Origin: Cololabis saira
Lineage: Eukaryota; Chordata; Actinopteri; Beloniformes; Belonidae
Reading direction: 5' to 3'
Length of the DNA stretch: 64,000 nt
Assembly: GCF_033807715.1 (NCBI RefSeq)
Contig: NC_084607.1
Coordinates: forward strand, 15,300,941 to 15,364,940
In this document: positions 11,806-23,277 of the stretch, piece by piece
Layout of the letters: the number at the start of each line of letters is the position of its first letter
Numbering within the stretch: position 1 is the stretch's first letter
Program-made: the position numbers and the translations under genes
Notes under the pieces: generated by a model
Databases searched by the model: none
Told to the model about the DNA's origin: nothing
Seen by the model: the letters and a program-made list of their open reading frames with translations, nothing else

Positions 11806-12050
11806 CTCTGCCCTGCTCTCCCCCCGGATCTCCCCCGGATCACACCGAGACGCGCAGCCCCATCCGCACAACGCAGACAGCGGGGTGTGAATGCTGCCCT
11901 CCGTGGCCTGAGAGGAGCCACAGGCAGGCAGACAGGAGGAGGAGGAGGAGGAGGGAGGAGGAGGAGGAGGAGGAGGAGGAGGGAATTTGGTACAGGCTCG
12001 GTTTGAGGAGAGGGGTTTAAAAGCGGCGGGGAGCACGCAGATGCCCTCAT
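11806..12050 (-). promoter_or_regulatory. xylt1: xylt1 5' UTR / CpG-rich promoter region
   Basis: GC- and CpG-rich sequence directly upstream of the xylt1 start, continuous with the CpG-rich exon. A (GGA)n tract at 11934-11983 (CCT on the coding strand) lies about 130-180 bp before the ATG. A weak TATA-like CTTTTAAAC (about 12014-12022, minus strand) lies beyond it, so the trinucleotide tract is probably transcribed as 5' UTR. The start site itself is inferred. Confidence 0.6.
11934..11983. repeat. (GGA)n trinucleotide tract in xylt1 5' UTR
   Basis: About 16 GGA units with two interruptions (GGGA). It lies between the probable start site and the ATG of xylt1. Confidence 0.92.
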
Positions 12051-12099
12051 GTGGCTATTCAGGAGTGAACATATATAGAGTCTGTCGATGCTTTTAAAG

Positions 12100-12653
12100 G
12101 CCGGTGTTGTGCCGTATTCAGCACCCCTGCCGTGAAAAGCACCCCCTGTCTTGTAATAGGTTAGTGTAAGTTGTTCACATCAACTCTTCTTTTGGGATAT
12201 GTGTATACAAACTCATTAATTGAGAGCATTTACAGAGTTATTGTCATAAAACCAACATGTTGAAAACACTCAACAACATCACACGAAACAAAAACATTTT
12301 TTAAATTGAGTCTTGCTAGAAAAAACATAAATAAAATAAATATATCAATAATAAAGTAAATATTCAAACAATAATATAGAAAATAACCAATAACATAAAT
12401 AGAAGGAAATAATACATAATAATAAGAAAATAATAAATACTTTCAAAACCAGAAGGGTTTTGATACCTGCATATCTATCACAAAATGCAAAAAAAAAAAA
12501 AAAATAGTTTTTAAAAAAAATGACAGAATGCACCCTTTGAACAGACAAACAAATCAACAGATGTGGGTGAAAACACAATCTCCTTGGCAGAGGTAACAAG
12601 GGACGAGGGGGTGCTTTTCACGGCAGGGGTGCTGAACACGACACAACACCGGC
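12100..12653. mobile_element. MITE with 47-bp terminal inverted repeats
   Basis: The left end (12100-12146, starting GCCGGTGTTGTGCCG) and right end (12607-12653) are near-perfect inverted repeats of about 47 bp that include GGGGTGCTTTTCACGGCAGG. The interior is AT-rich without coding capacity. No convincing target duplication is visible. It sits just upstream of the xylt1 promoter. Confidence 0.8.
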
Positions 12654-13425
12654 TCAAGACTCACCTTTTTAAATTAGCTTTTAACTGAGTCTCCTTTTAC
12701 TTGTTTAGCACTACTTACTTATTTTTTCCTTTATGTCATTTTATTGCTCTTAATTTCCTCTTAAAGCTTTCATTAATTATTTATTTATTTTCTTACTTAT
12801 TTATTTTTTAATGTTGCTTCTACTGCCTTAGTGCCCCTACTTTATCTTTTATATTAAACTTCATTTATGCTGTTTTTAGTATGTTTTACACTCCTTTTAG
12901 TTCTGTTCATATCTTGTTTATTGTTTCTTAGTTCTCAGCTCCACTTTTCTCCTTATGGGGCCCCTCCACGCCGGAGCCTGGTCTGCCTACGGGGGACCGT
13001 CCTGGCCTGGATAGTTGGGGGCCCAGCTCCAGGGCCTGGGTAGTTGGGGGTCCTGCTTTCTAGCCGTGGTGGGGGCCCCTCTCTGTCTGGGTCGGGGGGT
13101 CTCTGCGGCGGCGTCCCCTGTAGTCGATGGCTTGGACGGCTCTCGGTGTGGATGGTTCCCACAGGATGATGTTTCCTCACCTGGTCTATCGGTGCTCAGT
13201 CATACTCCATTTTTATAACAAGGGTGGGGGGGTTCCGGGTGTGTATGCATCTGTATAGTATGCTGTGTGTATGTGTGTGTATGTCGTATGAATGAGGCTA
13301 CAGGGAGTGGGGGGGTCACGGGAGATTGTTTCTTTTTACTTATTAATGTAAAGCACTTTGTGTTGCACTCTACCTGTATGAAAAATGCTATATAAATAAA
13401 TAAAGTTTAAGTTTAAGTTCATGGA
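12654..13425 (+). mobile_element. LINE 3' end (L2-like tail)
   Basis: T-rich then GC-rich 3'-UTR-like sequence with TG-rich stretches, ending in TGTAAAGCACTTTGTGTTGC and then TGCTATATAAATAAATAAAG and GTTTAA repeats. This ending is typical of 3' tails of L2-type LINEs in teleosts. No reverse transcriptase is present, so it is a 5'-truncated copy. Confidence 0.65.
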
Positions 13426-14340
13426 AAAGGTTTATTTACTCGTTTAGATGACGTCCTGCAGAGCTGGACCTGTTTATACGCCCTGAGGCCTCTGCACAAC
13501 CCCACTAGGGATGTTATTTCATCAAACATTCACAACCTGACGCATCAGAAAATTAACGCTTATGATCAATTGAAAGGTTTTTTCATTGAAACTGGGGCAA
13601 ACTGTGGAGGATCTTTACTGTCAGAGAAAATGAACCAATTTGAAAATGTTTACATTTATGAAAATTCACCTTTTCACATTTGGAAATTCATTGGTGTTTT
13701 TTACTTACAGTATAATATTAACTTGAATTTCATTTGAAGGAACGCTTGATTATTCTTGGAAGCATCTTCTAGGTCTTGTATCACTCATCCCTACTTTTGG
13801 CAAAGACGACAAACTAACTTTGGACTCCCGTTCTGGTCGTCTCTACTACCAACTATTGTCATCCATCCTCAACAAACAATAAAGATGGGCATAATGAAGC
13901 TCGCACAAAAAACACAGGAAAGTCGATAAGGAAGAGACTAAGCGACCTATAACCTCCTCACCTGTATGGGAACCCTATGAGCAAAAAACTACAAAAGTTT
14001 CTTTGTGTCGCTTTAAGTGTCAGATGTTTTGATGGAGACAGAATTACTGGGATGGGGATACTACTATTTGATAATATTCTTTCTTAAAAAAAAATCATTT
14101 TTACTACTTAAAATAGAGAAATAGAGGAAATAAAAGTATCATCTTAACTGAATAGCCAAATAAATAGGAGCCTATAGCACTAACATGGGTTAGTTACCTA
14201 ACCCAGGTGCTTAACTGCATGATTGACAGACTTTGGTTCTGATGCTTGTTCTCCGCTCCACTTCAAGACATAACTTTTGTAAGATGATTTTATAATTTTA
14301 TCATTACTTCTTGTTTATTATCATTAACAGTCATGTATTT
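13426..14340. other. Intergenic, no features seen
   Basis: AT-rich unique-looking sequence. No exon, terminal repeats or RNA gene could be supported. Confidence 0.6.
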
Positions 14341-14360
14341 ATTCAAGCCACTCATGTATG

Positions 14361-14534
14361 TGCAGCCCATCTAGTTGTCTTCTGCGCCACCTGGTGGTCA
14401 ATTTCAGCCACAGCCACCTGTTTCACATCAGCCAAAGAATTTAAACGTGCAGCCCATCTAGTTGTCTTCTGCGCCACCTGGTGGTCAATTTCAGCCACAG
14501 CCACCTGTTTCACATCAGCCAAAGAATTTAAACC
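14361..14534. repeat. 87-bp tandem duplication with CTCF-like motifs
   Basis: Two nearly identical 87-bp units (14361-14447, 14448-14534). Each contains GCGCCACCTGGTGG (14384-14397 and 14471-14484), one base from the CTCF core GCGCCCCCTGGTGG, in the same orientation. The duplication is seen directly; binding is inference. Confidence 0.9.
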
Positions 14535-14659
14535 ATAACCATACGGATTCAAAATACACCCATGATAAGATAAAAAAATAACCAAAATATAAAGACTTGA
14601 TAATAGTTCAGGTGGCAGGTTTCAAAACAAATGCATGTATTTCCTTTAGACATAAAATC

Positions 14660-14785
14660 ACTGATTGACTGGCGACTTGTCCAGGGTGAACCCCGGCCTC
14701 TCGCCTGGAATAAGCTAGGATAGGCTCCAGCAGACCCCCGTGACCCTGCACAGAATAAAACAGGTATAGAAAGTGGATGGATGTG
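14660..14785 (+). mobile_element. LINE-type 3' tail ending in GGATG
   Basis: Sequence TTGTCCAGGGTGAACCCCGG, then TAGGATAGGCTCCAGCAGAC and CCCGTGACCCTG, finishing in AAAGTGGATGGATG. This is the very common teleost non-LTR 3' end with a GGATG-type tail. A more decayed relative is embedded in each gig2 unit (about 19620, 37350, 55095). Confidence 0.6.
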
Positions 14786-14789
14786 TGTT

Positions 14790-16045
14790 ATGTTAAATAT
14801 TTGTATGGAGCTCAACTAAGACATCTAGCCTGTCGGTGTAGACATGAGTCTAAATGGAAAGAAATGGAAAGGGAAGTACAGGGCTTTCAAACCCAGATAT
14901 TGGTGGGGGACAAACATCTGACTTTGAGACATGCTATGGACCCAATAGTAGCATTTACTTTTGAAATACGGAGCACTGTAGTGAGAAAGTACAAACTTTA
15001 GAGGGATATATGCATTCTGAGGTGGTTCACGTATGATTTAAAGTTTAAGCCAGGGACGTATGATCCAACATTCAAAGAATTGGCCCAAAAAAGACGCCAC
15101 AGCAATATGAACAGTATCAGAAGGTGGAACATTTCTAAGTTTCCAAGATCTAAAAACAAAGAATAACCTTGAAAACAAAGACCTTTTTAGATACTTGCAG
15201 TTGAAAGATTATTTCATAAAAGAAATAAGGTCAAAAGAAACTATAAATAAAGTGATTGGTGTTATTATCGATTCTCTGTCTCGGCCCATTTCTCCTTTCT
15301 ATCAAGCTTTGGGTGAGAGCAGGAAGGAATCAACACTTTATATAAAAGATAAATTGGAAGCAGAACTAAAAATCCAAATGCAAGAGGAGGAGTGGTACCA
15401 CATGTGTGAGACACAAAGTACATCAACAAGTTCATTAATATGGAGGGAGTTCTGCTGGAAAAACTTCCCCTGCTATAACGCCAAAGCCAAAATCTAGGCA
15501 ACTCGCTATACAACAAGGCTGCTGGAGCTTATCTGGGAGTGTGGAGGCAGATCACACATACACATCTTCTGGAATTGTATAAAAATGAGGATATACTGGC
15601 AAAATGTTAACTCAGTTGTAAAAAATGTCTTGAGATATGAAATCCCAAATAATTGTCCAGTGATGTATGTATGTATTGACATGGTTGTAATGAAAGAAGA
15701 TTTGTACTTGACCAAAATATTACTCGCAGCAAGTAAGAAGGAAGTCCCAAGAAGCTGGTTCCCTGTGAACACTCCAAAACAGCAGCAGTGGTTGGAAATT
15801 GTCCAGGAAATACTTGTTATGGAAAAATTGACATACCGGTTGAGACTCAAAGAAAATGTATTTGAAAAAGAAATGGGGAAAATGGAACTTATGAGATATA
15901 TGAGACATGACACCAACTGAACAAATAGAGAATGGACCAGTGGACTGAATAATAGTATCTCCAGACAGTTTATACGTTTATAAACCTGTACCTTGTTTCT
16001 TGTAATTGTTGTGCCTACATAAATGTGAAAACTCAATAAAAATGT
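14790..16045 (+). pseudogene. L1/Tx1-like LINE, ORF2 C-terminal relic
   Basis: Broken plus-strand frames give, in order, YGAQLRHLACRC, RDICILRWF, KELAQKRR, WREFCWKN, and a CGGRSHIHIFWN block near 15540-15575. Their order and spacing match the region after the reverse transcriptase in L1/Tx1-clade ORF2. Several frameshifts and stops make it non-functional. It ends with AATAAA at about 16035 and no long poly(A). No RT catalytic motif is present. Confidence 0.6.
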
Positions 16046-18870
16046 AAGTAATAACCAAGAAATGCAACACTAAAGCTAAGTTGGGAGAGTCCAAACGTCC
16101 AACGTCAGTGGAGCAGCTTTGCATCCAAACAAAAACAAAAGCTGAAGTAAAATTCACTTTGCTTTTGTGTCAGTTTCATGTGATAGTTATTGTTTCCTGT
16201 CATCACTTGTATAACTTAAGACTCCCAGGGAATTAAATATGGACACAACGACAAAAGAGCAGGGTGTTGTTTCCTCTTCTCCCTCTTCATCTGCTGTTCC
16301 TTCACAGAACGCCACGAAAGGAAATAACCAGATTTTTTCAGTTTCACAAGAATGTGAAGTACTTCTTAACACTTCCCTGTCGAATGTTTTTCCAAACAGT
16401 GACACTCTGTTTTCCGTCCTCGGTGGCTTTCACCTCAGTGACCGTCAGCACGTCGACTCTAATGAGGGCGCCCCAGGACCGGAGGGGTGAGGGGCCACTT
16501 TGAATCCTCTGTGCAGTGACTGTTCATGTTTGCAGCTACAGAGTCAAATGGCAGCAAATAACCAAAGATCTGACCACAGTAATGTCACAAAGATGTAAAA
16601 AGCCTTCCTCAGAAAACCCCCTGAGTAGAAGCACTGCTCGTCCACATTGAGACGGGACAAGCAAACAGGTACAGGAATCTCGTTAGGCGGTCTCCTGGTT
16701 TGGTTATGTCCATGCAGCGGCGGGAGCAGCAGGTCGGGAGCTAAAGGAGGTGGCTGGAGAGCATAAGGCCTGATGCAGAGATGATGTATCATGTAATCAT
16801 CATGTAATGATGTAGAGAAAACTACAAAAATTTCAAAAGTACAAAAAAAAATACAAATAATAATAACAAGAGGAAAAATTGGAATAAAAATAGTTAAAAT
16901 TAACCAAAAAATATGAAAATATATGGAGGCTGATTAGGGTGATTTGCTTGCAGGGACAGGGGTACAGACATGACATCCAAATATACTCAGAGAACTGGTT
17001 ACCGAGAGTTACCCAAGTTACCATTTTAGGATAGGACCTATCCGATAGGTGAATAGGAACATCAAGGATGGCTGAAGCTCTGGGGAAAAGAAATTTGCCA
17101 CCACACCCCCATTGCAGACAGCTAATGAACAGCAAAGAAATGAAGTTTGATGCAGGACTTGCAACGTTTTTTTTTATATGAATAAGTAAACCACTGCTGA
17201 TTTATGTTTCGCTAGACATTTTTGATGGTCGTGTAAGTCAGGTTACCATGGCGTCAATACAAAACTACATTAATCTGGACTACGTCCTGCCTACTCACAG
17301 TAGATTGATTTGACTTGGTTCAGAATTTCAACCGCAAAAAAAACAGTGGAACTGAGAAAGATGGTTCAGAAACAGGAATGGTTTTAGAAATGATGGCAAG
17401 TAAAAGCAAAACAATTTCACTCTTGGTTGGAGATTTATATTTCTGAGTTACAGATTCTGTGTTTTGATTCTCTCGATTGGCAGTACATTTGACGTGGAAT
17501 TCATGAGGAAGGCTGTACTTTTTCTCGTTACTTATGCAAAGGTAGACCAATTCACTTTGCACAGTTATACTGCCCCAAAGTTGATCGCGTGGAGTGTTGA
17601 GTATGAATTTAGTTTTTTGGGTTCAAACTACACATAGCTCCTTTAACTTTTTAAAACGCCTGATGGAAGCAGTGCTGCCATGGCAACCCCATGTAACCAG
17701 TTCTCCGGGCATATTTGGATTTCATGTCTGTGCCCTGTCCCTGCAAGCAAATCATGTTTGTTTAAACACGACTTCTTCCCTCACTCTCTGCCAAACTGAG
17801 TTGCACCCTCCCTGCAGATGCCCCTCCCAAGCCTTTCTCCTGTGATTGCTCCTCTGAAACTGACCTGTGTTTTCTGCCCAGCCCTGATTGGTACCTCTGC
17901 CTGAGTTCATCTGCTTTTGTCTGATTCTGAGCCTGGCCTGTTCCTCCTGGATTTGACTTCTGCCTCACACTAACCAAACAAAACCAGGCAACTGTGGAAA
18001 AGGGCAAAACTCCCCTTTGACAGGAAGAAACCTCTGGCAGATCCGGACTAAGGAAGGACGAACATCTGCCTCGACCGGTTGGGGCTTGAGAGGACAGCTA
18101 AGACGAGAGAACAAGAACCACAGATCAGGAGCACCTGCTGAAGGAACACAGGTTTATAATAACAATAGTGTCATTGACAGAGTTGGAGTTGAAGAGAGTA
18201 GAGTGAGAAGAGGTGCATCATGGGAAGCTGTGTGTTATTAAGGGAGATTTCAGGTCACCTGAGCCATCACCCACTATAGGCTTTTTCAAAAATGAAGATG
18301 AGCTTAATTTTAAAGGTAGGGAGGGTGTCTGCTTTCTGAACACAAACTGGCAGCTGGTTCCATCTCATATTTATCAGTTTGATCAAGAGCTGCCGCCATA
18401 GCTCTGCTTTGAAATGTACAAAAATGTATTTCTGATTTTATCATGACATCACATTTAAATGCCCAGATGTTTCCAGACATTTTTCGTCTCTCCTAAATCA
18501 GTATTATTAATTATTTAATTCTTAAACAATACCAACTACTGTCATTGAGGCAATATTTAGCTTTGAAAAAAGAGAAAGCTAAATGAAGCATGAGTGCACA
18601 GAGAAAAGAAACTTTATCATCAGTGAGTCATGGTGTAAATTTGCATCTTTAGTGAATCTGCATCAGAAAACTGGAGCAGAAAGAAAGAGGGGTTTATGTA
18701 TCAGCAGCTAAAGTGGAGGAGAACAGCCTGATCAACTGTCTTTCTGAAGACTCTTTAGATCCGAGTCATCACACCTTTAGTTTATTTAAGATATGAAAAG
18801 GTTTATGGAAAGTTTTGTGAGGGGCAGATGTGGCACGAAAGACCACAGCAGGACAGATGAGAACCATGTT
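16046..18870. other. Intergenic before the gig2 array
   Basis: No gene could be supported. The 83-codon serine-rich frame at 16239-16490 resembles nothing I know. About 17955-18235 contains AACTCCCCTTTGACAGGAAG and CTCGACCGGTTGGGG, phrases I associate with a common teleost dispersed repeat of unclear class. Confidence 0.5.
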
Positions 18871-19009
18871 AGAGCTTATCGTTATCTGGGAGGGGACGTG
18901 GATATTAGGGTGGAAAATGAGTGATCAAATGAGTTAGACTGGTTCATGGGTCACTGAAGCTTATGAATATTGGACAGTATTTAAATGACTCGCTTCCTCT
19001 TTTCTTTGC

Positions 19010-19411
19010 AAAAAAGCTTAAAACAGAAGCAAAACCACACTCAGTGCAGTTTTTGTTTTTTCTTTCATGCGATCAGGATGGTGAGTCACAGCTCATAAAC
19101 TGAGATGGCCTGTTTTACATCCAGAGTTTCTTACTCTGGATGGCTGGTGATATTCTGTCTCAGTATATCTTTGTTGTGATTAACCATATTTTAACCATAT
19201 TTTATCACCATTGTTTTATCACCAGATTTACAGTTTTCTTTGGAGGGGGTTCTGCATCTTTGTGATCATTTTCTGTCTCTTCATGTTCACTCAGTACAAG
19301 TTCACGCCTCATTCATCTCCAGACCCTTCGAGCTCCTCTGGCTCCTCTCTGCATCAGTCAACATGGTGCCTGTCACCAGTTAGTCAGCTGGAGTTTCTTT
19401 CAGTTGTTTGA
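19010..19411 (+). pseudogene. Receptor-like remnant in U1: transmembrane exon
   Basis: A TATA-like TATTTAAAT (18978) is followed by a leader ending ATG|GTGAGT at 19080. An acceptor (ATCACCAG) at 19225 precedes an open exon 19226-19411. The exon encodes a short N-part, a hydrophobic helix GFCIFVIIFCLFMFTQY, a Ser/Pro-rich tail and a TGA stop. In U2 and U3 the leader has an earlier ATG giving a signal-peptide-like MTLSAVFVFSF; in U1 this ATG reads ACC. Joined directly, only the late ATG gives an open frame, so ectodomain exons are probably missing. I do not recognise the family; an immune-type receptor or a type II membrane protein are both possible. Confidence 0.35.
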
Positions 19412-20177
19412 CCAACCAGGTGATTTATTCATTATCTGTCCAGTCTTACATGTTAGAAACCAACCAGAACCAGTGATGCAGGGAAATGAATGAGATTAGC
19501 ATGTACAAAGTAAGCTGTTTGAACTAATTTAGTGCAGAAAATAAGAGTTATGATCCCAGGCTTCCTTGTCCCTTGGTTAAGAACGTCCTCATGGATGTGG
19601 GCATTAAGTCCAATAAAATCCATCATCTAAACCACCTTCCTATTGACGGTTACGGGAGTCTGCTGGAGCCTGTCCCACCTCTCTGCAGGAAAAGTCAGGG
19701 ACAGATCACCAATATATCATCGAGTCCCATCCCAAGAAGTTGTCTTGGATTAAAGTCCATCATATTATTCCCATTGTTTGACTATCTTTGGAATCAAAGG
19801 TGACTCCATTAGGACAACACAAAAGCCCGCGTCGGCAGCCGGGGCGGCTCTGTCTCTCCGGGCAGGCTGGCCCCCTGCCGGGTGGGGGTCGTTGGCCTGA
19901 AGGGTGGCCGGGGATTTTTCCTATTAAATTTTCTATTAACATCACACAATCTTGTCACCTCTCTCTTTACTTTATAGTTTGCAGGTCTGATTATGTTTGT
20001 CTGAGTATGTTTGGCGAACCCAAATGGGCCCCATGGGCTATCCTAATGGGCCCCTGCGAAAAACATTTTTACACCCCTGTTCGGCCTCCTGGCCGCGTGT
20101 CCGGCCCGGACCGGGTGGCCGGGGATTGCCTGGGTCGCGGTCCGCCGCCGCGGGATCCCTGGCTGCTTCTTCCCGCG

Positions 20178-20203
20178 CCGGGGGGGGGGGGGGGGGGGGG
20201 GGG
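20178..20203. repeat. Poly(G) tract
   Basis: About 25 uninterrupted G residues, followed by a C-run around 20227-20240. Homopolymers like this are prone to assembly length errors. Confidence 0.95.
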
Positions 20204-20276
20204 GCCTCGCGGGTGGCGGGGTTGCTCCCCCCCCTCCCCCACTATAGATACACTTCAGGTGGAACTTTGTTTGGTT

Positions 20277-20280
<4 letters not shown>

Positions 20281-20371
<91 letters not shown>

Positions 20372-20385
20372 CACTTAGTCACATG

Positions 20386-20461
<76 letters not shown>
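20281..20461. repeat. (CA)n microsatellite, two blocks
   Basis: Two long CA arrays separated by a short GTCACTTAGTCACATGCATA spacer. Frames of His-Thr or Cys-Val repeats across it are artefacts. Confidence 0.98.
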
Positions 20462-20463
<2 letters not shown>

Positions 20464-20714
20464 ATCATATACATACACACACACACACATAGACATACAC
20501 ACTGGCTTGTTCACCTGCATGCTGGCTCTCTAGTTTTTGGGTTTAGGTAGCGGTAGCTTAGCTCAGATCTCATGATTTAGGTCGATTGCTGTTATTGTTT
20601 TGGTTGGCTCCGTGCCGGTTTCGTGCTTTGTTTGTGGTTTTTTGTTGCAGATTTCCAGTGCTTGACGTGTGTTTCCGTGTGTTCCTGCTTCCTGGATTGG
20701 CAGTGGATGTCGTC

Positions 20715-20750
20715 ACCCCCCCCCAAAAAAAAAAAAAAAAAAAAAAAAAA
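20715..20750. repeat. Poly(C)/poly(A) junction
   Basis: A C-run directly followed by about 26 A residues inside the retrotransposed insertion. Confidence 0.95.
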
Positions 20751-21009
20751 ATCACTGGGTTTGTATGTGTATATTTATGTATGTGTACGCATATGTATGC
20801 GTATATATATGTATATATATTAAATATAGTAATAATGCACATATATATACTTTTGGTTTCTACCGTCATGGTATCAATCATTAATATGTGGGCAGACAAG
20901 GGGAAAAAAAAAAAAAAAGGAAAACACAAAAGATCTCATGATAACCTACAACCTTTATAGATTTTACCAACTAAAGGGTGTAAAGATATGTGAGATGCGA
21001 CCAATTTTG

Positions 21010-21146
<137 letters not shown>

Positions 21147-21481
21147 GACAACTGCAGCTGCTACTTTTCATGTGTATTAGTTTCAGTTTAGCTAGCTGGG
21201 TGTAGCAGAACCTTCATTACACCTGTGACATGGTATACAGCAGTTACACTGTTCAGAGTAAGTAAACTATTTATTGAACCTTGAGCCTGATGGAAAGTAT
21301 AACACTAAAATGCTTCTTTTAAAAAAATGCTTTTGCTTTTTGAGCACCATGTCCACACGTTCACTATCATTATATCAGAGGTTGATATGAAGATAGGATC
21401 TGCCTCTTCACACATGACTAAACAGCAACTCGGATTTATGACACTCATACTAACATTTCAATGACATAGTTTCAAAATGTA

Positions 21482-21487
21482 TTTATT
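21482..21487 (-). terminator. gig2-1 polyadenylation signal
   Basis: AATAAA on the minus strand, about 65 bp after the stop codon; conserved in all three units (39192-39197, 55697-55702). Confidence 0.75.
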
Positions 21488-21551
21488 TGTATCCAAAACA
21501 TATAAATACATTTGAGCATGCAAAACTGATGAGTAACTGCTGGTTGCATCC

Positions 21552-22040
21552 TTACATGTAACCACATGCACCTTGTGGATAAAAGGGCGTGGGAAACGGT
21601 TTGATGACATCAATGATACTGATTCGGCTGGGATCCCAGATGCAGTCTTCCTCCAGGCCACTCTGCACCATCCCACAGTTGGGTGGCACCCAGGCGGTGT
21701 TGTATCCATAGGCACTCCAGGTCTTCTGGAGAGGGTGGCCCTTATAATTGATGGCAATCACTTTTCCAACGTTGACCATAACCTTAATGACAACCTTGTC
21801 ATACTCAGCCCAACCAATAGGATATCGTCTGGCCTTCTCCAGTTCTCTGCTTAGGTAGACACCAGCACCAAGCATCCCGTCTTTAGATTGGCCAAAACCT
21901 GCGCTGAGGATGGCCTGAGCATTAAAACTGGTGGTGCCATGATACATTATGTAGATTTGATCATTCACCGGCTGTGGGGTGAGGAGCCGAAACACCCCTG
22001 GCGGCATAAAGTCATTATCAGCCCACGTATAGCCATTCAT
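21552..22040 (-). CDS. gig2: Gig2-like PARP-fold protein, copy 1
   Basis: Gig2 proteins are fish-specific interferon-induced proteins with a PARP-like domain and antiviral activity reported in cyprinids; whether they transfer ADP-ribose is unsettled. This 162-residue frame is complete: IMYHGTT (31-37, His34), GMLGAGVYLSRELEKA (55-70, Tyr62), KVIAINYKGHPLQKTW (93-108), NTAWVPPNCGM (114-124) and GLEEDCIWDPSRI (128-140). His34 and Tyr62 fit the H-Y part of a PARP triad, with a Glu at 130/131 a candidate third residue (inference). The ATG lies 16 nt after a 3' splice site (CTTTCTTGCAG|AG, exon from 22056), so the coding exon is preceded by an intron. AATAAA follows downstream. This is one of the two full-length copies in the window. 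Confidence 0.88.
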   Translation of the reverse strand: MNGYTWADNDFMPPGVFRLLTPQPVNDQIYIMYHGTTSFNAQAILSAGFGQSKDGMLGAGVYLSRELEKARRYPIGWAEYDKVVIKVMVNVGKVIAINYKGHPLQKTWSAYGYNTAWVPPNCGMVQSGLEEDCIWDPSRISIIDVIKPFPTPFYPQGACGYM

Positions 22041-22129
22041 GTTGGCTGCAGTATCTCTGCAAGAAAGAGTTTATCAGCACAAAGATTTAGCATCAACACA
22101 GATAAGTTAAGAAATGTGACAGAAATGTG

Positions 22130-22340
22130 ACAGGGGGATAGGAATGGGGGTGGGTGGGGAGAAGTCAGCCAGGAAACCCACGGCGACTGACCAGGACCCA
22201 GCCGAGCACCAGCCCACTCGGTATTGACCGATCGCGGGGCCAAGAGGTCCTCGCCCTCCAGGCCAACAACCCCCACCCGTCGAAAGCCCTGCCCTCCCGG
22301 CCGAGACGGGGCCAGGAAGAGTGTAGGTAGGACCTTTGAG
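22130..22340. repeat. GC-rich repeat in gig2-1 5' intron
   Basis: GC-rich, CCACCC-rich sequence containing CCGGCCGAGACGGGGCCAGG. It is shared with U2 (39780-40120) and U3 (56345-57087), where it is longer, so U1 carries an internal deletion. It resembles the GC-rich 3' UTR of some teleost LINEs; class uncertain. Confidence 0.6.
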
Positions 22341-23277
22341 ATGAAGGCTGTCCGCCCTCCTCCATAAATCCTGCTGAGTTCTGATTTGATGGCTCCAGTA
22401 GCCTGATTAGGATCTCCAACTACTCTATAATTCGGCTGGAGTGTAAAGATGCTTTTGCAAAGTTAGCTCAAAGACCTTAAAATCTACTGTAAGCGTATTT
22501 AGTATTTACAGAATTTTGATATAATTGTCCCCAAAAAACAAGCCATGAACAGAACCCTGCAGCTCTGTGGAAATACTGGGGACGAGACATCCATTCGTTC
22601 TTACTCACTCAGCTAACAAGACCACGTAATGTTGTCAAAGTGCAATTGGAAACAATTTTTATATTTATTATACCAAACAAAATAGTAAGAAACTGGATGG
22701 CCCGGGCCGTTCCAGCATCTAAACTGAACAGATTCACATGAATTCCAGCTGTTACAATGTTACTGTGTATCGAGTTTGATTTAAAGCTCTTCCATTATAT
22801 CATTTTAGATTTTCTTGACTGTAGTTTGTACTGGAGTCAGTTCTTTCCAACAAGTTAGTTTAAATAGAAACTAAAACTGTGTTACTAACTGGCTTCCAAC
22901 TGAAAGAGAGAGGGATAGAGGAACGCTTGTGACGGCCTGTTGCTTCTATGAGAACACCCGGATGCTGAGATTCATCTGTGCTGCAGCAGATTTGGTCAGT
23001 CTTTTGGTCAGGGAAGCAAAAAAGGTTTTACAGATGCAACTTAAGAGAACAAGTTAGTTCAATTTGAACTTCTTCCTGACTGAAAAAACTTTTTTTTTTA
23101 AATATTGTCATACTTTAAATAGACAGATTATATATTTACTTAATTTAGATGTGCTGGAGAAATCAGTCTCTCAGTTCAACCACAACATCTCTTCATACCC
23201 ACAGACATGATCATATTTCCTGCATAAATCCAGTCTCTTTAGGGAAAGGTCTAAAAGTGTGTGTTGAGCTGACGTAC

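Larger units (their letters stand above)
19825..20922 (+). mobile_element. Retrotransposed insertion in U1 with A-rich end
   Basis: U2 and U3 read straight through AACACAAAAC where U1 carries about 1.1 kb flanked by AACACAAAA on both sides (19816-19824 and 20923-20931) and ending in GGGGAAAAAAAAAAAAAAGG. The duplication plus A-rich end indicates target-primed retrotransposition, probably a 5'-truncated LINE. The body is GC-rich and carries poly(G), (CA)n, poly(A) and (TATG)n-like tracts; no protein domain is visible. Confidence 0.65.

Noticed and set aside
11806..12036. N-terminal extension of xylt1 from the ATG at 12036
   Set aside because: The added residues are poly-Pro/Ser from the (GGA)n tract and unlike vertebrate XYLT1, whose start matches the ATG at 11805.
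17594..17845. Plus-strand 83-codon frame with a hydrophobic stretch
   Set aside because: No similarity and no splice or promoter context.
20281..20464. His-Thr and Cys-Val repeat proteins over (CA)n; the same at 25970-26087 and 63846-64000
   Set aside because: Microsatellite artefacts.
21573..21854. Plus-strand frames opposite the gig2 genes (also 39293-39781 and 55837-56214)
   Set aside because: Antisense shadows of gig2; conserved only because the sense frame is conserved.
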